A DNA stretch of 64,000 nucleotides from Prochlorococcus sp. AG-402-O16 (GTDB taxonomy: Bacteria; Cyanobacteriota; Cyanobacteriia; PCC-6307; Cyanobiaceae), in NCBI GenBank assembly GCA_003216415.1, contig QCIY01000008.1, positions 1 through 64,000 of the forward strand. The letters are read 5' to 3'. This document shows, in pieces, positions 31,036-41,713 of the stretch. Each line of letters opens with the position of its first letter. Positions within the stretch are counted from its first letter, which is position 1. A program made the translations under genes and the position numbers. A model generated the notes under the pieces. That model was not told where the DNA came from and ran no database searches. It saw only the letters and a list, made by a program, of their open reading frames with translations.

Positions 31036-31559
31036 TTCTCGTCATTTGATAAATTACTCTCATTTGAAACGCCTCGTTTTCTTCTACTTCTACCACTTTC
31101 ATATTCAGAGTTGTCAGGAGAGTTTCCGTAACTTCTATCTTCCCATCCTTCTGCTCCAGAGGATTTATTAGTATAAGAGTTATTAGATTCAGGGTTTCCG
31201 CCGCCATAGCCTCCTCCGTTATTTCCGCCGCCATAACCGCCGCCGCCATAGCCTCCTCCGTTATTTCCGCCGCCATAACCGCCGCCGCCTCTTCCTCCTC
31301 TGCGAGATCCTCCAGAACCTCTTGGCTCTGCCTTATTAATTCTTAATGGTCTACCCATAAGCTCTGCACCTTGTAAACCATCAATAGCAGTTGACTCAAT
31401 TGATTCATCTGCCATTTCAACAAATGCAAATCCTCTTTTTCTTCCGGTATCTCTTTCGAGAGGAAGAGAACAATTTAAAACTTCACCAAAAGGGGCAAAT
31501 AACTGTAAAACATCTTCACGCTCTGCGCGGAAAGGCAGATTGCCAACAAAAATACTCAC
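31032..31559 (-). CDS. RRM-type RNA-binding protein with glycine-rich tail
   Basis: SIFVGNLPFRAEREDVLQLF, RKRGFAFVEM (RNP1/2), GGYGGG repeats. Confidence 0.95.
   Translation of the reverse strand: MSIFVGNLPFRAEREDVLQLFAPFGEVLNCSLPLERDTGRKRGFAFVEMADESIESTAIDGLQGAELMGRPLRINKAEPRGSGGSRRGGRGGGGYGGGNNGGGYGGGGYGGGNNGGGYGGGNPESNNSYTNKSSGAEGWEDRSYGNSPDNSEYESGRSRRKRGVSNESNLSNDEN
31205..31288. repeat. two identical 42-bp tandem copies encoding Gly/Tyr/Asn-rich tail
   Basis: catagcctcctccgttatttccgccgccataaccgccgccgc at 31205 and 31247. Confidence 0.9.
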
Positions 31560-31667
31560 TTTAAACTCAAAAAAACCTAATTAAAAAAACTACTGTAAGT
31601 AGTTCTATAACAATACCTTATTATTCTACTTCAAAAGATACCCTTGTTGTAGAAAAATAATTCTTAT

Positions 31668-33047
31668 TCAGAGCAACAATTTTTTCTGCCAATTATTTAC
31701 TTCCTTTTCTACTTGCGTAAAACCTGTTCCACCTTCGCTAGTTCTTGACTTAACGACATTAAAAGGTTCGAGCTCAACAAAAACATCCTCATCAAATTCG
31801 GGATGAAATTTTTTAAATTCATCAATCTTAAGATCTTTAAACAACATTTTTCTCTCTAAGCAATACTTAACAATTTCACCCACAACTTGATAAGCGGTCC
31901 TAAAGGGAACTTGTTTGCCAACTAAATAATCTGCCAAATCAGTAGCATTAGAAAAGTCATTCTCTACAGAATCAGATAAATTTTTAATATTGAATTCAAT
32001 ACCCTCATTAATTAAAATAGTCATTGATTTAATGCAAGAAGATATAGTTTCTGCAGTATCAAATATTGGCTCTTTATCCTCTTGAAAATCCTTATTATAT
32101 GAAAGTGGTACCCCTTTAACCATTGTTAACAAAGCTTGAAGATGTCCATAAACTCTTCCGGTTTTACCTCTTATCAATTCTGGAACATCTGGATTTTTTT
32201 TCTGGGGCATTAAGCTACTACCTGTAGCACATTTGTCTGTTAGTTTTGCAAAAGAAAATTCATCAGTTACCCATAAAATTATTTCCTCCGCAATTTTACT
32301 CAAATGAGACATTGCCAGAGCAGATGCAGAAACAAACTCTATACAAAAATCCCTATCACTTACTGCATCAATACTATTTTTATAAATCTTTTCAAAACCC
32401 AATTCTGCAGCTGTGAATTTCCTGTCAATTTTTATTTTTGTACCAGCTAATGCTGCAGCTCCTAATGGTGAAGTATTGACTCTTGATCTTACTTCTTTAA
32501 ATCTTTCGCGATCTCTTTGGAACATCTCTAGATAAGCCAATAAATGATGAGCCAAAGATAATGGTTGTGCTCTTTGCATATGTGTATATCCAGGAATTAA
32601 GGTATAAATATTTGTTTTAGCTAAATTTAAGAGAGATTTTTGCAAATCAGTTATTAAAATTTCAAGATTGTCAATTTCTTTTCTTAACCACAATCTTATA
32701 TCTGTACCAACTTGATCATTTCTGCTTCTACCTGTATGTAGTTTTTTTCCAGTTTCACCAATTAAACTAATTAGTTTTTCTTCAATACAATAGTGAATAT
32801 CTTCAGAAGGAGGGCCAGGGGCAAATTTACCTTCCAAATATTCAACTTTTATTTTCTCTAAACCATTTATAATCTGTAAACTTTCGGAAAAGGATAAAAC
32901 TTTTGTTTTACCAAGCATTTTTGCATGTGCAATTGAGCAGTCTAAATCTTCCAAAATAAGTTTTCTGTCAAACCCAATAGAAGCATTAAATTTTTCTATG
33001 AAAGGGTTAAGTGTGTTATCAAATCTTTTACTCCAAACTTTTGCCAT
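31668..33047 (-). CDS. argH: argininosuccinate lyase
   Basis: [36 protein letters not shown]. Confidence 0.97.
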   Translation of the reverse strand: MAKVWSKRFDNTLNPFIEKFNASIGFDRKLILEDLDCSIAHAKMLGKTKVLSFSESLQIINGLEKIKVEYLEGKFAPGPPSEDIHYCIEEKLISLIGETGKKLHTGRSRNDQVGTDIRLWLRKEIDNLEILITDLQKSLLNLAKTNIYTLIPGYTHMQRAQPLSLAHHLLAYLEMFQRDRERFKEVRSRVNTSPLGAAALAGTKIKIDRKFTAAELGFEKIYKNSIDAVSDRDFCIEFVSASALAMSHLSKIAEEIILWVTDEFSFAKLTDKCATGSSLMPQKKNPDVPELIRGKTGRVYGHLQALLTMVKGVPLSYNKDFQEDKEPIFDTAETISSCIKSMTILINEGIEFNIKNLSDSVENDFSNATDLADYLVGKQVPFRTAYQVVGEIVKYCLERKMLFKDLKIDEFKKFHPEFDEDVFVELEPFNVVKSRTSEGGTGFTQVEKEVNNWQKKLLL

Positions 33048-33109
33048 ATCAATTTTTATCTTTAGATATCTCTAATAAAGCATTTTTTTATATAGGTGAC
33101 AAAAAATAT

Positions 33110-34453
33110 CTATTTCAATTGAAAAACAACCATAGATGCATCATCTTCCAGATGTCTATTTTGACCAGTAAAGTCATCTAATTTTTTAAATATTTTATTT
33201 AAGATTTCTTGAGAAGTATAAGATTGCTTACATAGTTTTGTAAGGGTTTTAATTAATCTTTCCTCGTCAAATCTTTCGCCTAAAGAATTAGAAGTATCGA
33301 TTACTCCATCAGTGTAATAAAGCACTAAATCATTTGCATTAAGCTTGATTTCACCACAACGATATTCAGCATCTTTTTGGAGTCCAAGTACTAATCCTTC
33401 TGCATCTAATTTAATAATTTTCTGATCTAAGCTTTTCCAAAGCAAAGGGGGATTATGGGCTGCATTAGCGAACCTCAATTTTTTGGTCCTAGGGTCATAA
33501 TCTGAATAAAATAATGTGACAAATCTATGTGATTGATCTAAATCATTAATTGCTAGTTGATTCAAATCATGCAAAATTCTATCTGGAGGTAATCCTGTAA
33601 GAACTTCTGCACGTAACATGCCTCTTAACATAGTCATTAGAAGACCAGCTGGAATCCCTTTGCCCATAACATCTCCAATTACTAAAGCCCATCTAGCTTT
33701 TTCTTTTCTTTTTTCTGAGATATTTGTCTTTAGGCACATAAAATCATAATAATCTCCGCCTAACTGGAGAGCAGGTCTACAATGAGCGGCAAGATCTATA
33801 CCATGAATAATTGGACAATAATCTGGGAGTAATTGAGATTGTATTTCTGCACCAGTGGAAATTTCTCTATCAACATTCTCATGTTTTTTGTTTGTTTTTA
33901 TTAAACAGTAATTTTCTAAACCGAGAGCAAGGCAATTTTGAATAAAATTAAAATTAGAATCTTCAGTGATGGAATTATCAGATGGGTCGTTGCTAAAAAT
34001 ATAAATAAATCCCCTACATTTACCTCTGGATGATATTTTGTCTGTTTCGATTTTATATTCTTTGAAGTTATTCTTTAAAGCATTTTCAAAAGTTAGAATT
34101 TCTTTTATTTTAAAATTTTTAGAAAATTGAAATTGATTCAAAAACCTATTAATTTCTTCATGAATTTTTAAACTTTCGTTATTTTCAGAAACTTTTATAT
34201 TTTCATTCCATATTTTTCCTTCATAATTTAAAGGAAGAATTAATATTATTTTTTCTTTAAAAATATGCTTAAAAATTAAGCAAATATAATCTAGTAATTT
34301 ATTTATATTGGAAAAAGACTTCAAGTAATATGCTAATGAAGAAGCAACTTCAGCAAATTTAGATTTATTATTTAAAGATAATGGAGATTCTTTATCTAAA
34401 AACTTCTGAATAAATTTGTTTGAAAATAATTTTTCTTTCTGATTATTTGTCAA
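33110..34453 (-). CDS. PP2C-like SpoIIE/RsbU family serine phosphatase
   Basis: LGGDYYDFM, VIGDVMGKGIPAGLLMTMLRGMLR, LYYTDGVIDTSN. Confidence 0.9.
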   Translation of the reverse strand: MTNNQKEKLFSNKFIQKFLDKESPLSLNNKSKFAEVASSLAYYLKSFSNINKLLDYICLIFKHIFKEKIILILPLNYEGKIWNENIKVSENNESLKIHEEINRFLNQFQFSKNFKIKEILTFENALKNNFKEYKIETDKISSRGKCRGFIYIFSNDPSDNSITEDSNFNFIQNCLALGLENYCLIKTNKKHENVDREISTGAEIQSQLLPDYCPIIHGIDLAAHCRPALQLGGDYYDFMCLKTNISEKRKEKARWALVIGDVMGKGIPAGLLMTMLRGMLRAEVLTGLPPDRILHDLNQLAINDLDQSHRFVTLFYSDYDPRTKKLRFANAAHNPPLLWKSLDQKIIKLDAEGLVLGLQKDAEYRCGEIKLNANDLVLYYTDGVIDTSNSLGERFDEERLIKTLTKLCKQSYTSQEILNKIFKKLDDFTGQNRHLEDDASMVVFQLK

Positions 34454-34520
34454 AACAAATCCAATAGATAAGTATGTTTTAACACTAATTTTTATTTTTT
34501 AAAAAAATTTAATTAAATAT

Positions 34521-35810
34521 TTATTGATCTGCAAGCATAGCCTCCACAAATTCATAACTATTAAAAGGTCTCAAATCTTTTATACCCTCACCAGCACCAA
34601 TGAATCTTATGGGCAAATTAACTTCTTCAGAGACAGCTAAAGAGACGCCTCCTCTTGAAGTACCATCTAATTTTGTGATAATTGCTCCACTTAAATTTGC
34701 TGATTTAGCAAAACTTTTTGCTTGCTTTAAACCATTTTGACCCTGACTTGCATCTAAAACTAATAATGATTCAACGATTGCTTCTGGAACCTTTTTATCA
34801 ATAATTTTTTTTATTTTTGTTAATTCATCCATCAAATTATTTTTAGTTTGAAGTCTACCTGCTGTATCAACTAATAATAAATCAACATTTCTTTTTTTTG
34901 CAGAATTGATCGCATCAAAAACTACAGCAGCTGGATCTGCATTTTTTGATTGATTAGATATTACATCAACATTACTCCTCTCTCCCCAAACTTTAAGTTG
35001 TTCTACTGCAGCAGCTCTAAAAGTATCAGCAGCGGCTATTAAAGTTTTATAATTACTTCTTGATGACAAATAGGCTAATTTTCCTAATGTAGTAGTTTTA
35101 CCAACACCATTAACTCCAACTAATAACCAAACATTTAATTTACCCTTTTGAGGGATTAAAAGATCAGTACCTGAACTTTTTATTGGTTTATCTATAATTA
35201 ATTTTAATTCTTTCTTTAAGAATTTTATTCCTGCTTCTCCACCAACTACTTCTTCGTTTAATTTTTTTCTTAGGGAACTTATAACTTTATCAGTTGATTG
35301 GATACCAACATCAGCCCTAATTAATAGTGTCTCTAAATCATCAAGAGATTCAGGAGTAAGAGGATCATCTCCCAATTTATCTAATAATTCAGTAACAAAA
35401 CCTTTTCGTGTTTCTTCTAATCCTCTTCTTAATTTAGTTAACCAATCAATTTCATCTATCGATATTTGATTTATTTTTTTTCCTTGAGCAGCTAATACCA
35501 TTGCTGACCAAGTAAAATTATCATCAAATTCCCCCAATTCAGGTTCATTTATAGTTTTAGGAGATCTGGGAATATTGTCTTTACTTGCATTATCAATCAA
35601 ACCTTGTTTTTGATCTTCTTGCTTCTCTAATTCTTGTTTTTGATCTTCTTGCTTCTCTAATTCTTGTTTTTGATCTTCTTGCTTCTCTAATTCTTGTTTT
35701 TGATCTTCTTGCTTCTCTAATTCTTGTTTTTGATCTTCTTGACGTTTTTTTAAAAGTGCATAAGCCTGTGCAGCCCACTCTCGAGAATTATCAGAATCAG
35801 TATTAGTCAT
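34521..35810 (-). CDS. ftsY: signal recognition particle receptor FtsY
   Basis: GVNGVGKTTTLGKLAYL, AADTFRAAAVEQL, DTAGRLQTKNNLMDEL, TKLDGTSRGG. Confidence 0.96.
   Translation of the reverse strand: MTNTDSDNSREWAAQAYALLKKRQEDQKQELEKQEDQKQELEKQEDQKQELEKQEDQKQELEKQEDQKQGLIDNASKDNIPRSPKTINEPELGEFDDNFTWSAMVLAAQGKKINQISIDEIDWLTKLRRGLEETRKGFVTELLDKLGDDPLTPESLDDLETLLIRADVGIQSTDKVISSLRKKLNEEVVGGEAGIKFLKKELKLIIDKPIKSSGTDLLIPQKGKLNVWLLVGVNGVGKTTTLGKLAYLSSRSNYKTLIAAADTFRAAAVEQLKVWGERSNVDVISNQSKNADPAAVVFDAINSAKKRNVDLLLVDTAGRLQTKNNLMDELTKIKKIIDKKVPEAIVESLLVLDASQGQNGLKQAKSFAKSANLSGAIITKLDGTSRGGVSLAVSEEVNLPIRFIGAGEGIKDLRPFNSYEFVEAMLADQ
35604..35741. repeat. 30-bp in-frame tandem repeat in ftsY 5' region (about 4.6 copies)
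   Basis: cttgtttttgatcttcttgcttctctaatt repeated; encodes EDQKQELEKQ. Confidence 0.92.
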
Positions 35811-35869
35811 TAATATCTATGAATACGTGTTTAGTGAAGTTTAAAATATTATTTATATATATCAAATTA

Positions 35870-36502
35870 TCATTGCAATTTTACTGTTTGTAATCTCCTT
35901 AAGACTCCATTAATAAATTTTCTTCCCTGGATATCACTATATTTATTAGCTAGATTTACTGCCTCATCACAAGCAACAGCAACCGGAGTGCTCAAAAAAT
36001 TAATATCTACATAAGCTAATCGCAAAATATCACGATCAATTCTTGGTAATCTTTTTAATCTCCAGCCATCCATTACTTGATCAATATCAGAATCAATAAT
36101 ATTAAGGTTATTAATAATTTTACTAATCCTCTGATTCACATCCTCTCTAATATCAATCTGTCCACTAGAAACAATTAATTTTGGAAAGTCCAAAGTTACT
36201 GAAAGTGTATTCATTACAGTTTCAATTTTTTTTAAAGACTTTTTTAACTCATCTCTAACGTTTGAAAAAGAAGAATCAACCCCTTCATGCAATTCGCTTT
36301 CTAATATTTTTTGTGATGCATTTTCTAACTCTGATTCGCAATTATCTAACTCATCTCTGCAATGATTTATTAGAGAGTCCAAAGCAGATTCGAAAATCTC
36401 TTCTATCTGAAATTTATTTAATTTGAAATCACCTTTATCATTTATGAGGCCTAAAGAAATTAAGGATAATTCTCTTGAAAGAGATTTATTATTATGCATC
36501 AA
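35870..36502 (-). CDS. nusB: transcription antitermination factor NusB family
   Basis: SRELSLISLGLI, RIDRDILRLAYVDINFLSTPVAVACDEAVNLANKYSDIQGRKFINGVLRRL. Confidence 0.9.
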   Translation of the reverse strand: MMHNNKSLSRELSLISLGLINDKGDFKLNKFQIEEIFESALDSLINHCRDELDNCESELENASQKILESELHEGVDSSFSNVRDELKKSLKKIETVMNTLSVTLDFPKLIVSSGQIDIREDVNQRISKIINNLNIIDSDIDQVMDGWRLKRLPRIDRDILRLAYVDINFLSTPVAVACDEAVNLANKYSDIQGRKFINGVLRRLQTVKLQ

Positions 36503-37237
36503 TTAAGAAGAAGTATTAGAAGAGGCACGTAATTGAGAAAATAATTTTGAAAATGTTGGATTTGTAGAATTATTTTTCTCATCTGGATTAACTATCCCAG
36601 CAGAAATTATTGTTCTAAAAGCATCTTCAACAGAAATATCCAATTCCTTAACAGATTTCTCAGGAACCAAGGTATACCAACCAGTAGTTGGGTTAGGCGC
36701 TGTAGGTATAAAAACACTTAGCAACTTTTCTTCCAATTCTGGCTGCAGAGAAGGACCCACATCACCAGTTACAAAACCAACACTATATAATCCCTCACGT
36801 GGATATTCAACTAAAACAACTCTTCTAAATCGATTAGATTTATTACTTAAGAAAGTTTCGAGCAATTGCTTAAGAGTTTTATAAACAGCACCAGCTACAG
36901 GAATTTTTGATAACGTTCCTTCACCAAATTCTAATAACCATCTTCCAACGAAATTTCTCGCCATTAAGCCTATAAGCAAAATAGCTAATAAAGGCACAGT
37001 TAAACCTAAAGTCAGATTGATTAAATCTTGTAATAAAGGATTTAAAGTAATAAAAGGATTTAACTGTTTGGGGACAGAAGTAACTAACGTTAATACAAAT
37101 TTGCTAACCAATGATGACAACCAAATAGTTGTTGCTAAAGGTATTACAACCAACAATCCAGCAATAAGATCATTTTTTAGATCTTGTTGGAGCCTAGATC
37201 CTAGGTTTGATTCTTGATTTTGATTAGATTCAACCAA
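36503..37237 (-). CDS. DUF502 family membrane protein
   Basis: DLIAGLLVVIPLATTIWLSS, IPVAGAVYKTLKQLLETF, VFIPTAPNPTTGWYTLVPE. Confidence 0.88.
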   Translation of the reverse strand: MVESNQNQESNLGSRLQQDLKNDLIAGLLVVIPLATTIWLSSLVSKFVLTLVTSVPKQLNPFITLNPLLQDLINLTLGLTVPLLAILLIGLMARNFVGRWLLEFGEGTLSKIPVAGAVYKTLKQLLETFLSNKSNRFRRVVLVEYPREGLYSVGFVTGDVGPSLQPELEEKLLSVFIPTAPNPTTGWYTLVPEKSVKELDISVEDAFRTIISAGIVNPDEKNNSTNPTFSKLFSQLRASSNTSS

Positions 37238-37384
37238 AATAACGTTTTTAACTAAACTAACTTTACTAGTAATTTAACTGTTTTTATGAAGTTAGGATAT
37301 ATTTTTTTTTAATAAATTTAAAGTATTTATTAGTTTCTTCTACAAAAAAGAAACTTTCAACGAAATTTTATACATAATGAAGAA

Positions 37385-38326
37385 ATGATGAATTCCCTTA
37401 ATGACAAAAAAGAAATAAGCAAAAGATTAAAAGAAAGAGCAATTAATGAAGGTTTTACAATATCTGGAATTGCTTCAATACCAGGGAGTTCGCGCTTAAG
37501 ATTAAGAAATAATGCATTAGAAAGATGGTTATCGAATAACTACCATGATGAAATGAAATGGATGGAAGCAAAAAGAAGGAAAGACATAAGCTCACTTCTT
37601 GAAGGAGCAAAAAGTGTTCTAAGCGTTGGATTTACTTATATTAATGAAAAAAACAAAAACACATTTTTCAAGGTAGGTAAATTTAGTCAAGGAGAAGATT
37701 ATCATAAAGTGATTTACAAAAAATTAAAAAATATTGGTAAATGGATTAACCTAGAAATTCCTGATTGCAAATGGAAAATATGTGTTGACACTTCGCCACT
37801 TCTTGAAAAAGCATGGGCTGAAGAATCAGGGCTTGGTTGGATAGGTAAAAATAGTAATTTAATAAGTAAAAAAAATGGTTCTTGGCTTACCTTAGGTTTT
37901 ATGATCCTTACAAAAGATCTAGTACCAGATAAACCTCATCAATCACTTTGCGGAAAATGTGATAAATGTATTGAACATTGTCCGACACAAGCAATAGTAG
38001 AACCCTTTGTAATACAATCAAATTTATGTATTGCTTATCACACCATAGAAAGTAGAGAGAAAACTATCCCAAAGAAAATTGAAAAAAATTTAAATGGTTG
38101 GGTAGCGGGATGTGATATTTGTCAAGATGTTTGCCCTTGGAATAAAACAGTCCCTTACAATGATACTTTTGAAACTACTCCTAAGGAATGGATAAAAAAT
38201 CTTAATATTGAATCTTTAAGTTGGGATGATAAAACCTGGAAAGAAAATCTTAAAGGAAGCACATTAAAAAGAATTAAACCGTGGATGTGGAGAAGAAACA
38301 TAAAAGCAAATCTAGGTAATAAATAA
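37385..38326 (+). CDS. queG: epoxyqueuosine reductase
   Basis: CGKCDKCIEHCPTQAI and CDICQDVCPWNK 4Fe-4S motifs; GLGWIGKNSNLI. Confidence 0.92.
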   Translation: MMNSLNDKKEISKRLKERAINEGFTISGIASIPGSSRLRLRNNALERWLSNNYHDEMKWMEAKRRKDISSLLEGAKSVLSVGFTYINEKNKNTFFKVGKFSQGEDYHKVIYKKLKNIGKWINLEIPDCKWKICVDTSPLLEKAWAEESGLGWIGKNSNLISKKNGSWLTLGFMILTKDLVPDKPHQSLCGKCDKCIEHCPTQAIVEPFVIQSNLCIAYHTIESREKTIPKKIEKNLNGWVAGCDICQDVCPWNKTVPYNDTFETTPKEWIKNLNIESLSWDDKTWKENLKGSTLKRIKPWMWRRNIKANLGNK

Positions 38327-38330
38327 ATAT

Positions 38331-39194
38331 ATGAAAAAGTTTTTTTATAAAATAATATGCGTCTCTTTAATTGGTTTTTACTGTTTTAAAAGTAATCAAG
38401 TTCAATCATTAGTCCCCTATTATTATTTACCAACAATAAAGAATTTACAAGAAGAAAGCTTATCAATTGGCAAAAATGCATATCAACTTTTATATTTTGG
38501 ACAATATAAACAAAGCCTTAATTTAGCAAAATTAGCTGTAAAAATAAATAAAGGAGATGAAAAACTATGGTTAATTTTATCTGAGGCACAGCTAGCTAAC
38601 AAACTATACAAAAACGCTTTAAATTCTTTAAATAAAGCACAAAAAATTAATTCAAAGAATAGCGAAATATACTTTGCAAAAAGTAATATATATCTCAAAA
38701 TTTCACAATTTGAAAATGCAAAAAGATCTTTAGAAACTGGATTAAAGATTGAACCAAATAACCATAAAGCTATTTTTCAAAAAGGAAATATTTTATTAAT
38801 GGAAAAAAATTACTCGGAAGCCATTGAGTTATTTGATAAATCTATCAAAATTAAACCTGATTTTTGGCAAGCAATAAATAATCAAGGTTTAGCTTATTTC
38901 GAGAAAAATGACATTAATCTATCTATAAAATTTTTTGAAAAAGCAATCTCGATTGAGGACAATGCAGAACCATTACTAGGACTTGCTTCGTGTTTAAGAA
39001 TAAAAGATATTAACTTAGCTATTCAACTCGCAAAAAAATCTTTAAATAAAAATCCTAATTATGTTAGATATGATTATAGGAAAGAACAATTGTGGGGAGA
39101 GAAATTGCAAGCATCAACAGAAATCCTTTTACAAAATGATCAACTTCAAAGAGATATAATATTGGCCAAATCCAAAATTAATGCATCTTCTTGA
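38331..39194 (+). CDS. TPR-repeat protein
   Basis: Multiple TPR units (e.g. HKAIFQKGNILLMEKNYSEAIELFDKSIKIKP). Confidence 0.85.
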   Translation: MKKFFYKIICVSLIGFYCFKSNQVQSLVPYYYLPTIKNLQEESLSIGKNAYQLLYFGQYKQSLNLAKLAVKINKGDEKLWLILSEAQLANKLYKNALNSLNKAQKINSKNSEIYFAKSNIYLKISQFENAKRSLETGLKIEPNNHKAIFQKGNILLMEKNYSEAIELFDKSIKIKPDFWQAINNQGLAYFEKNDINLSIKFFEKAISIEDNAEPLLGLASCLRIKDINLAIQLAKKSLNKNPNYVRYDYRKEQLWGEKLQASTEILLQNDQLQRDIILAKSKINASS

Positions 39195-39268
39195 TTTTCA
39201 ATACTGGTAAATATTTGTTTACCTATTAGTCTTAATTTAGTTAATCAATACATATTTAATTTTGCAGT

Positions 39269-41713
39269 TTGATGGATAAGAAAAAATTCACTTCTATCTC
39301 TCTCCAAGAAGAAATGCAACGTTCTTATCTGGAGTATGCAATGAGTGTAATCGTTGGTCGTGCCCTCCCCGATGCAAGAGACGGTCTTAAGCCTGTACAG
39401 AGAAGAATACTTTTTGCAATGTACGAATTAGGTTTAACCCCGGATAAACCATTTAGAAAGTGCGCCAGAGTTGTTGGAGATGTACTTGGCAAGTACCATC
39501 CTCATGGAGATCAAGCAGTATATGATGCATTAGTAAGACTTGTGCAAAATTTTTCAACTAAATACCCTACTCTAGATGGTCATGGAAATTTTGGATCTGT
39601 AGATAATGATCCACCAGCAGCAATGAGATACACTGAGACCAGATTAGCGCCAATAGCTCATAAAGGATTTCTTGAAGAAATAGGATCAGAAACTGTCAAT
39701 TTCTCAAATAACTTTGACGGTTCACAAAAAGAACCAAGTGTTCTGCCAGCGCAACTTCCATTTTTATTATTAAACGGTTCATCAGGCATTGCTGTTGGAA
39801 TGGCAACAAACATTCCCCCTCACAACCTAGGAGAAATAATAGATGCTTTAGTTGCATTAGTAGAAAATACAGATATAAATAATAAAAAACTTTGTAACAT
39901 TATTAAAGGACCTGATTTTCCTACAGGCGGGGAATTAATTTCTAATAAAAACATAGAAGAACTATATGAAACAGGAAAAGGTTCAATAACGATACGAGGT
40001 GTCATAAATACAGAAGAAATAAATTTAGGAAAAGGTAAACATAAAAAAAATGCATTAGTAATTACAGAGCTTCCTTATCAAATAAGTAAAGCAGGTTGGA
40101 TTGAAAAACTAGCAGAGCTAGTTAATTCAGGCAAAATTAATGGGATCTCTGATATTAGGGATGAAAGCGATAGAGATGGAATGAGAATTGTAATAGAGTT
40201 AAAAAAAGATTCTAATGCTGAACTTGTAATTTCTAATTTATATCAAAAAACCACTCTCCAAACCAACTTTGGTGCGATTTTTTTAGCTCTGATTAAAGGC
40301 AAACCAGTTCAACTCAATTTAAAAGAATATCTCAATTATTTTCTTGAATTTAGAGAAGAAACAATCAGAAAAAGAACTAATTATTTTCTAAAAAACACTC
40401 TTGAAAAACTAGAAATATTAGATGGTTTATCGAAAGCTACAAAAAATATTAAAAAAGTTATCGCAATTATCGAAGAATCAGAAAATTCTTCAGAGGCAAA
40501 ATCAAAATTAATTGGTGAGTTTTACTTAAGTGAAAAACAAGCAAATTCAGTTTTGGACATGCCATTAAAAAAATTAACAAATTTAGAAAGAAATCAAATA
40601 GATGATGATATAGAAAAATTACAAGAGAAAAAAGATAATTTGCAAAAGTTATTAAATGAAAGAAAATTATTACTTAGATTACTAATAGAAGAATTATTAA
40701 TATTAAAGAAAAAATATAATGTTCAAAGAAAAACAAAACTACTTAAAAATATAGATCGAAATGAAGAAATAGAAACCATCAACAATCAAGTATTAGAGGA
40801 ATTTATAAATAAAAAAACTAAATTATATATAGACAATAGATTATATTTAAGAAAAATGATTTTAAATAATTATAAAAAATCATTTGAAGATGTAAATAAA
40901 ATTATAGATAATAAGAATGTTCAAAAATTTATATTTAATATTGATAAAAAATTAAAAATAATTGGAATCACTTTTACTGGAAAAGTATTTCACATTGATT
41001 GGGAATCAAATATCAATAATGAATATAAATTAGATCAAAAAATTCTTGGAAATATTGATCCAAATGAAATTATAAATTTTCATTCAATTAAAAAAGAAAT
41101 AAAAAATTATTTATGCATATTAAATTCAGATGGAAGATTTAAGAAGGTCTTATTTGATGAGGATATGATTAAAAGTAACAGATCCTTCACAATAACAAAA
41201 TTAAGAAATGATATTAAAACAATTGATTCATTTATTTCTAATGAAGAAAAAAACTTAATGATATTGACTTCAATAGGGAGAATTTTTAAATTTAATTTAT
41301 CCAATAAATTTTTAACGCCGATTACTAAACAATCTCAAGGATTAATGCTAGTAAAACTTTTGCCAACTGAAAAAATTGTTTCTTGTTGTCCATACCAAAA
41401 TGGAGAAAATATTTATTTAGTTTCTAGACAAGGAAAAGTCTTTTGTCTAAATAGTGATGAAATTTATTACGCTAATGAATGTAGTTTAGGATATTTAAAC
41501 GAAAAAACCCAACTTAAAAACGATTACTTCCTCAAAATTTTACCAAGTAATCATTACCTTGATATTGAAACTAATAAAAATAAATCTGCAAGGTTAAACT
41601 TTGACAAATTAAATTTCAAATCTAACAAAACAAATTATTTAATTGACTTTTTAAAATTAGATAAAGGGGAATATCTTGAAAATTGCTTTCGACTCGAAAA
41701 CTTTCTTAACTAA
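39269..41713 (+). CDS. type IIA DNA topoisomerase subunit A (GyrA/ParC-like paralogue)
   Basis: [43 protein letters not shown] (catalytic Tyr); diverged C-terminal domain. Confidence 0.92.
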   Translation: MMDKKKFTSISLQEEMQRSYLEYAMSVIVGRALPDARDGLKPVQRRILFAMYELGLTPDKPFRKCARVVGDVLGKYHPHGDQAVYDALVRLVQNFSTKYPTLDGHGNFGSVDNDPPAAMRYTETRLAPIAHKGFLEEIGSETVNFSNNFDGSQKEPSVLPAQLPFLLLNGSSGIAVGMATNIPPHNLGEIIDALVALVENTDINNKKLCNIIKGPDFPTGGELISNKNIEELYETGKGSITIRGVINTEEINLGKGKHKKNALVITELPYQISKAGWIEKLAELVNSGKINGISDIRDESDRDGMRIVIELKKDSNAELVISNLYQKTTLQTNFGAIFLALIKGKPVQLNLKEYLNYFLEFREETIRKRTNYFLKNTLEKLEILDGLSKATKNIKKVIAIIEESENSSEAKSKLIGEFYLSEKQANSVLDMPLKKLTNLERNQIDDDIEKLQEKKDNLQKLLNERKLLLRLLIEELLILKKKYNVQRKTKLLKNIDRNEEIETINNQVLEEFINKKTKLYIDNRLYLRKMILNNYKKSFEDVNKIIDNKNVQKFIFNIDKKLKIIGITFTGKVFHIDWESNINNEYKLDQKILGNIDPNEIINFHSIKKEIKNYLCILNSDGRFKKVLFDEDMIKSNRSFTITKLRNDIKTIDSFISNEEKNLMILTSIGRIFKFNLSNKFLTPITKQSQGLMLVKLLPTEKIVSCCPYQNGENIYLVSRQGKVFCLNSDEIYYANECSLGYLNEKTQLKNDYFLKILPSNHYLDIETNKNKSARLNFDKLNFKSNKTNYLIDFLKLDKGEYLENCFRLENFLN

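Noticed and set aside
31010-31276. Ala/Met/Glu-rich ORF over the RRM gene tail
   Set aside because: Shifted frame of the glycine-codon repeat; the RRM frame is strongly supported.
31701-31720. cgtaaaacc match in argH resembling the guaA-region repeats
   Set aside because: Short partial match inside conserved coding sequence, no tandem copy or flanking similarity.
35585-35806. ORFs opposite and out of frame with the ftsY repeat
   Set aside because: Period-30 repeat without stops creates spurious frames; FtsY reading is clearly the coding one.
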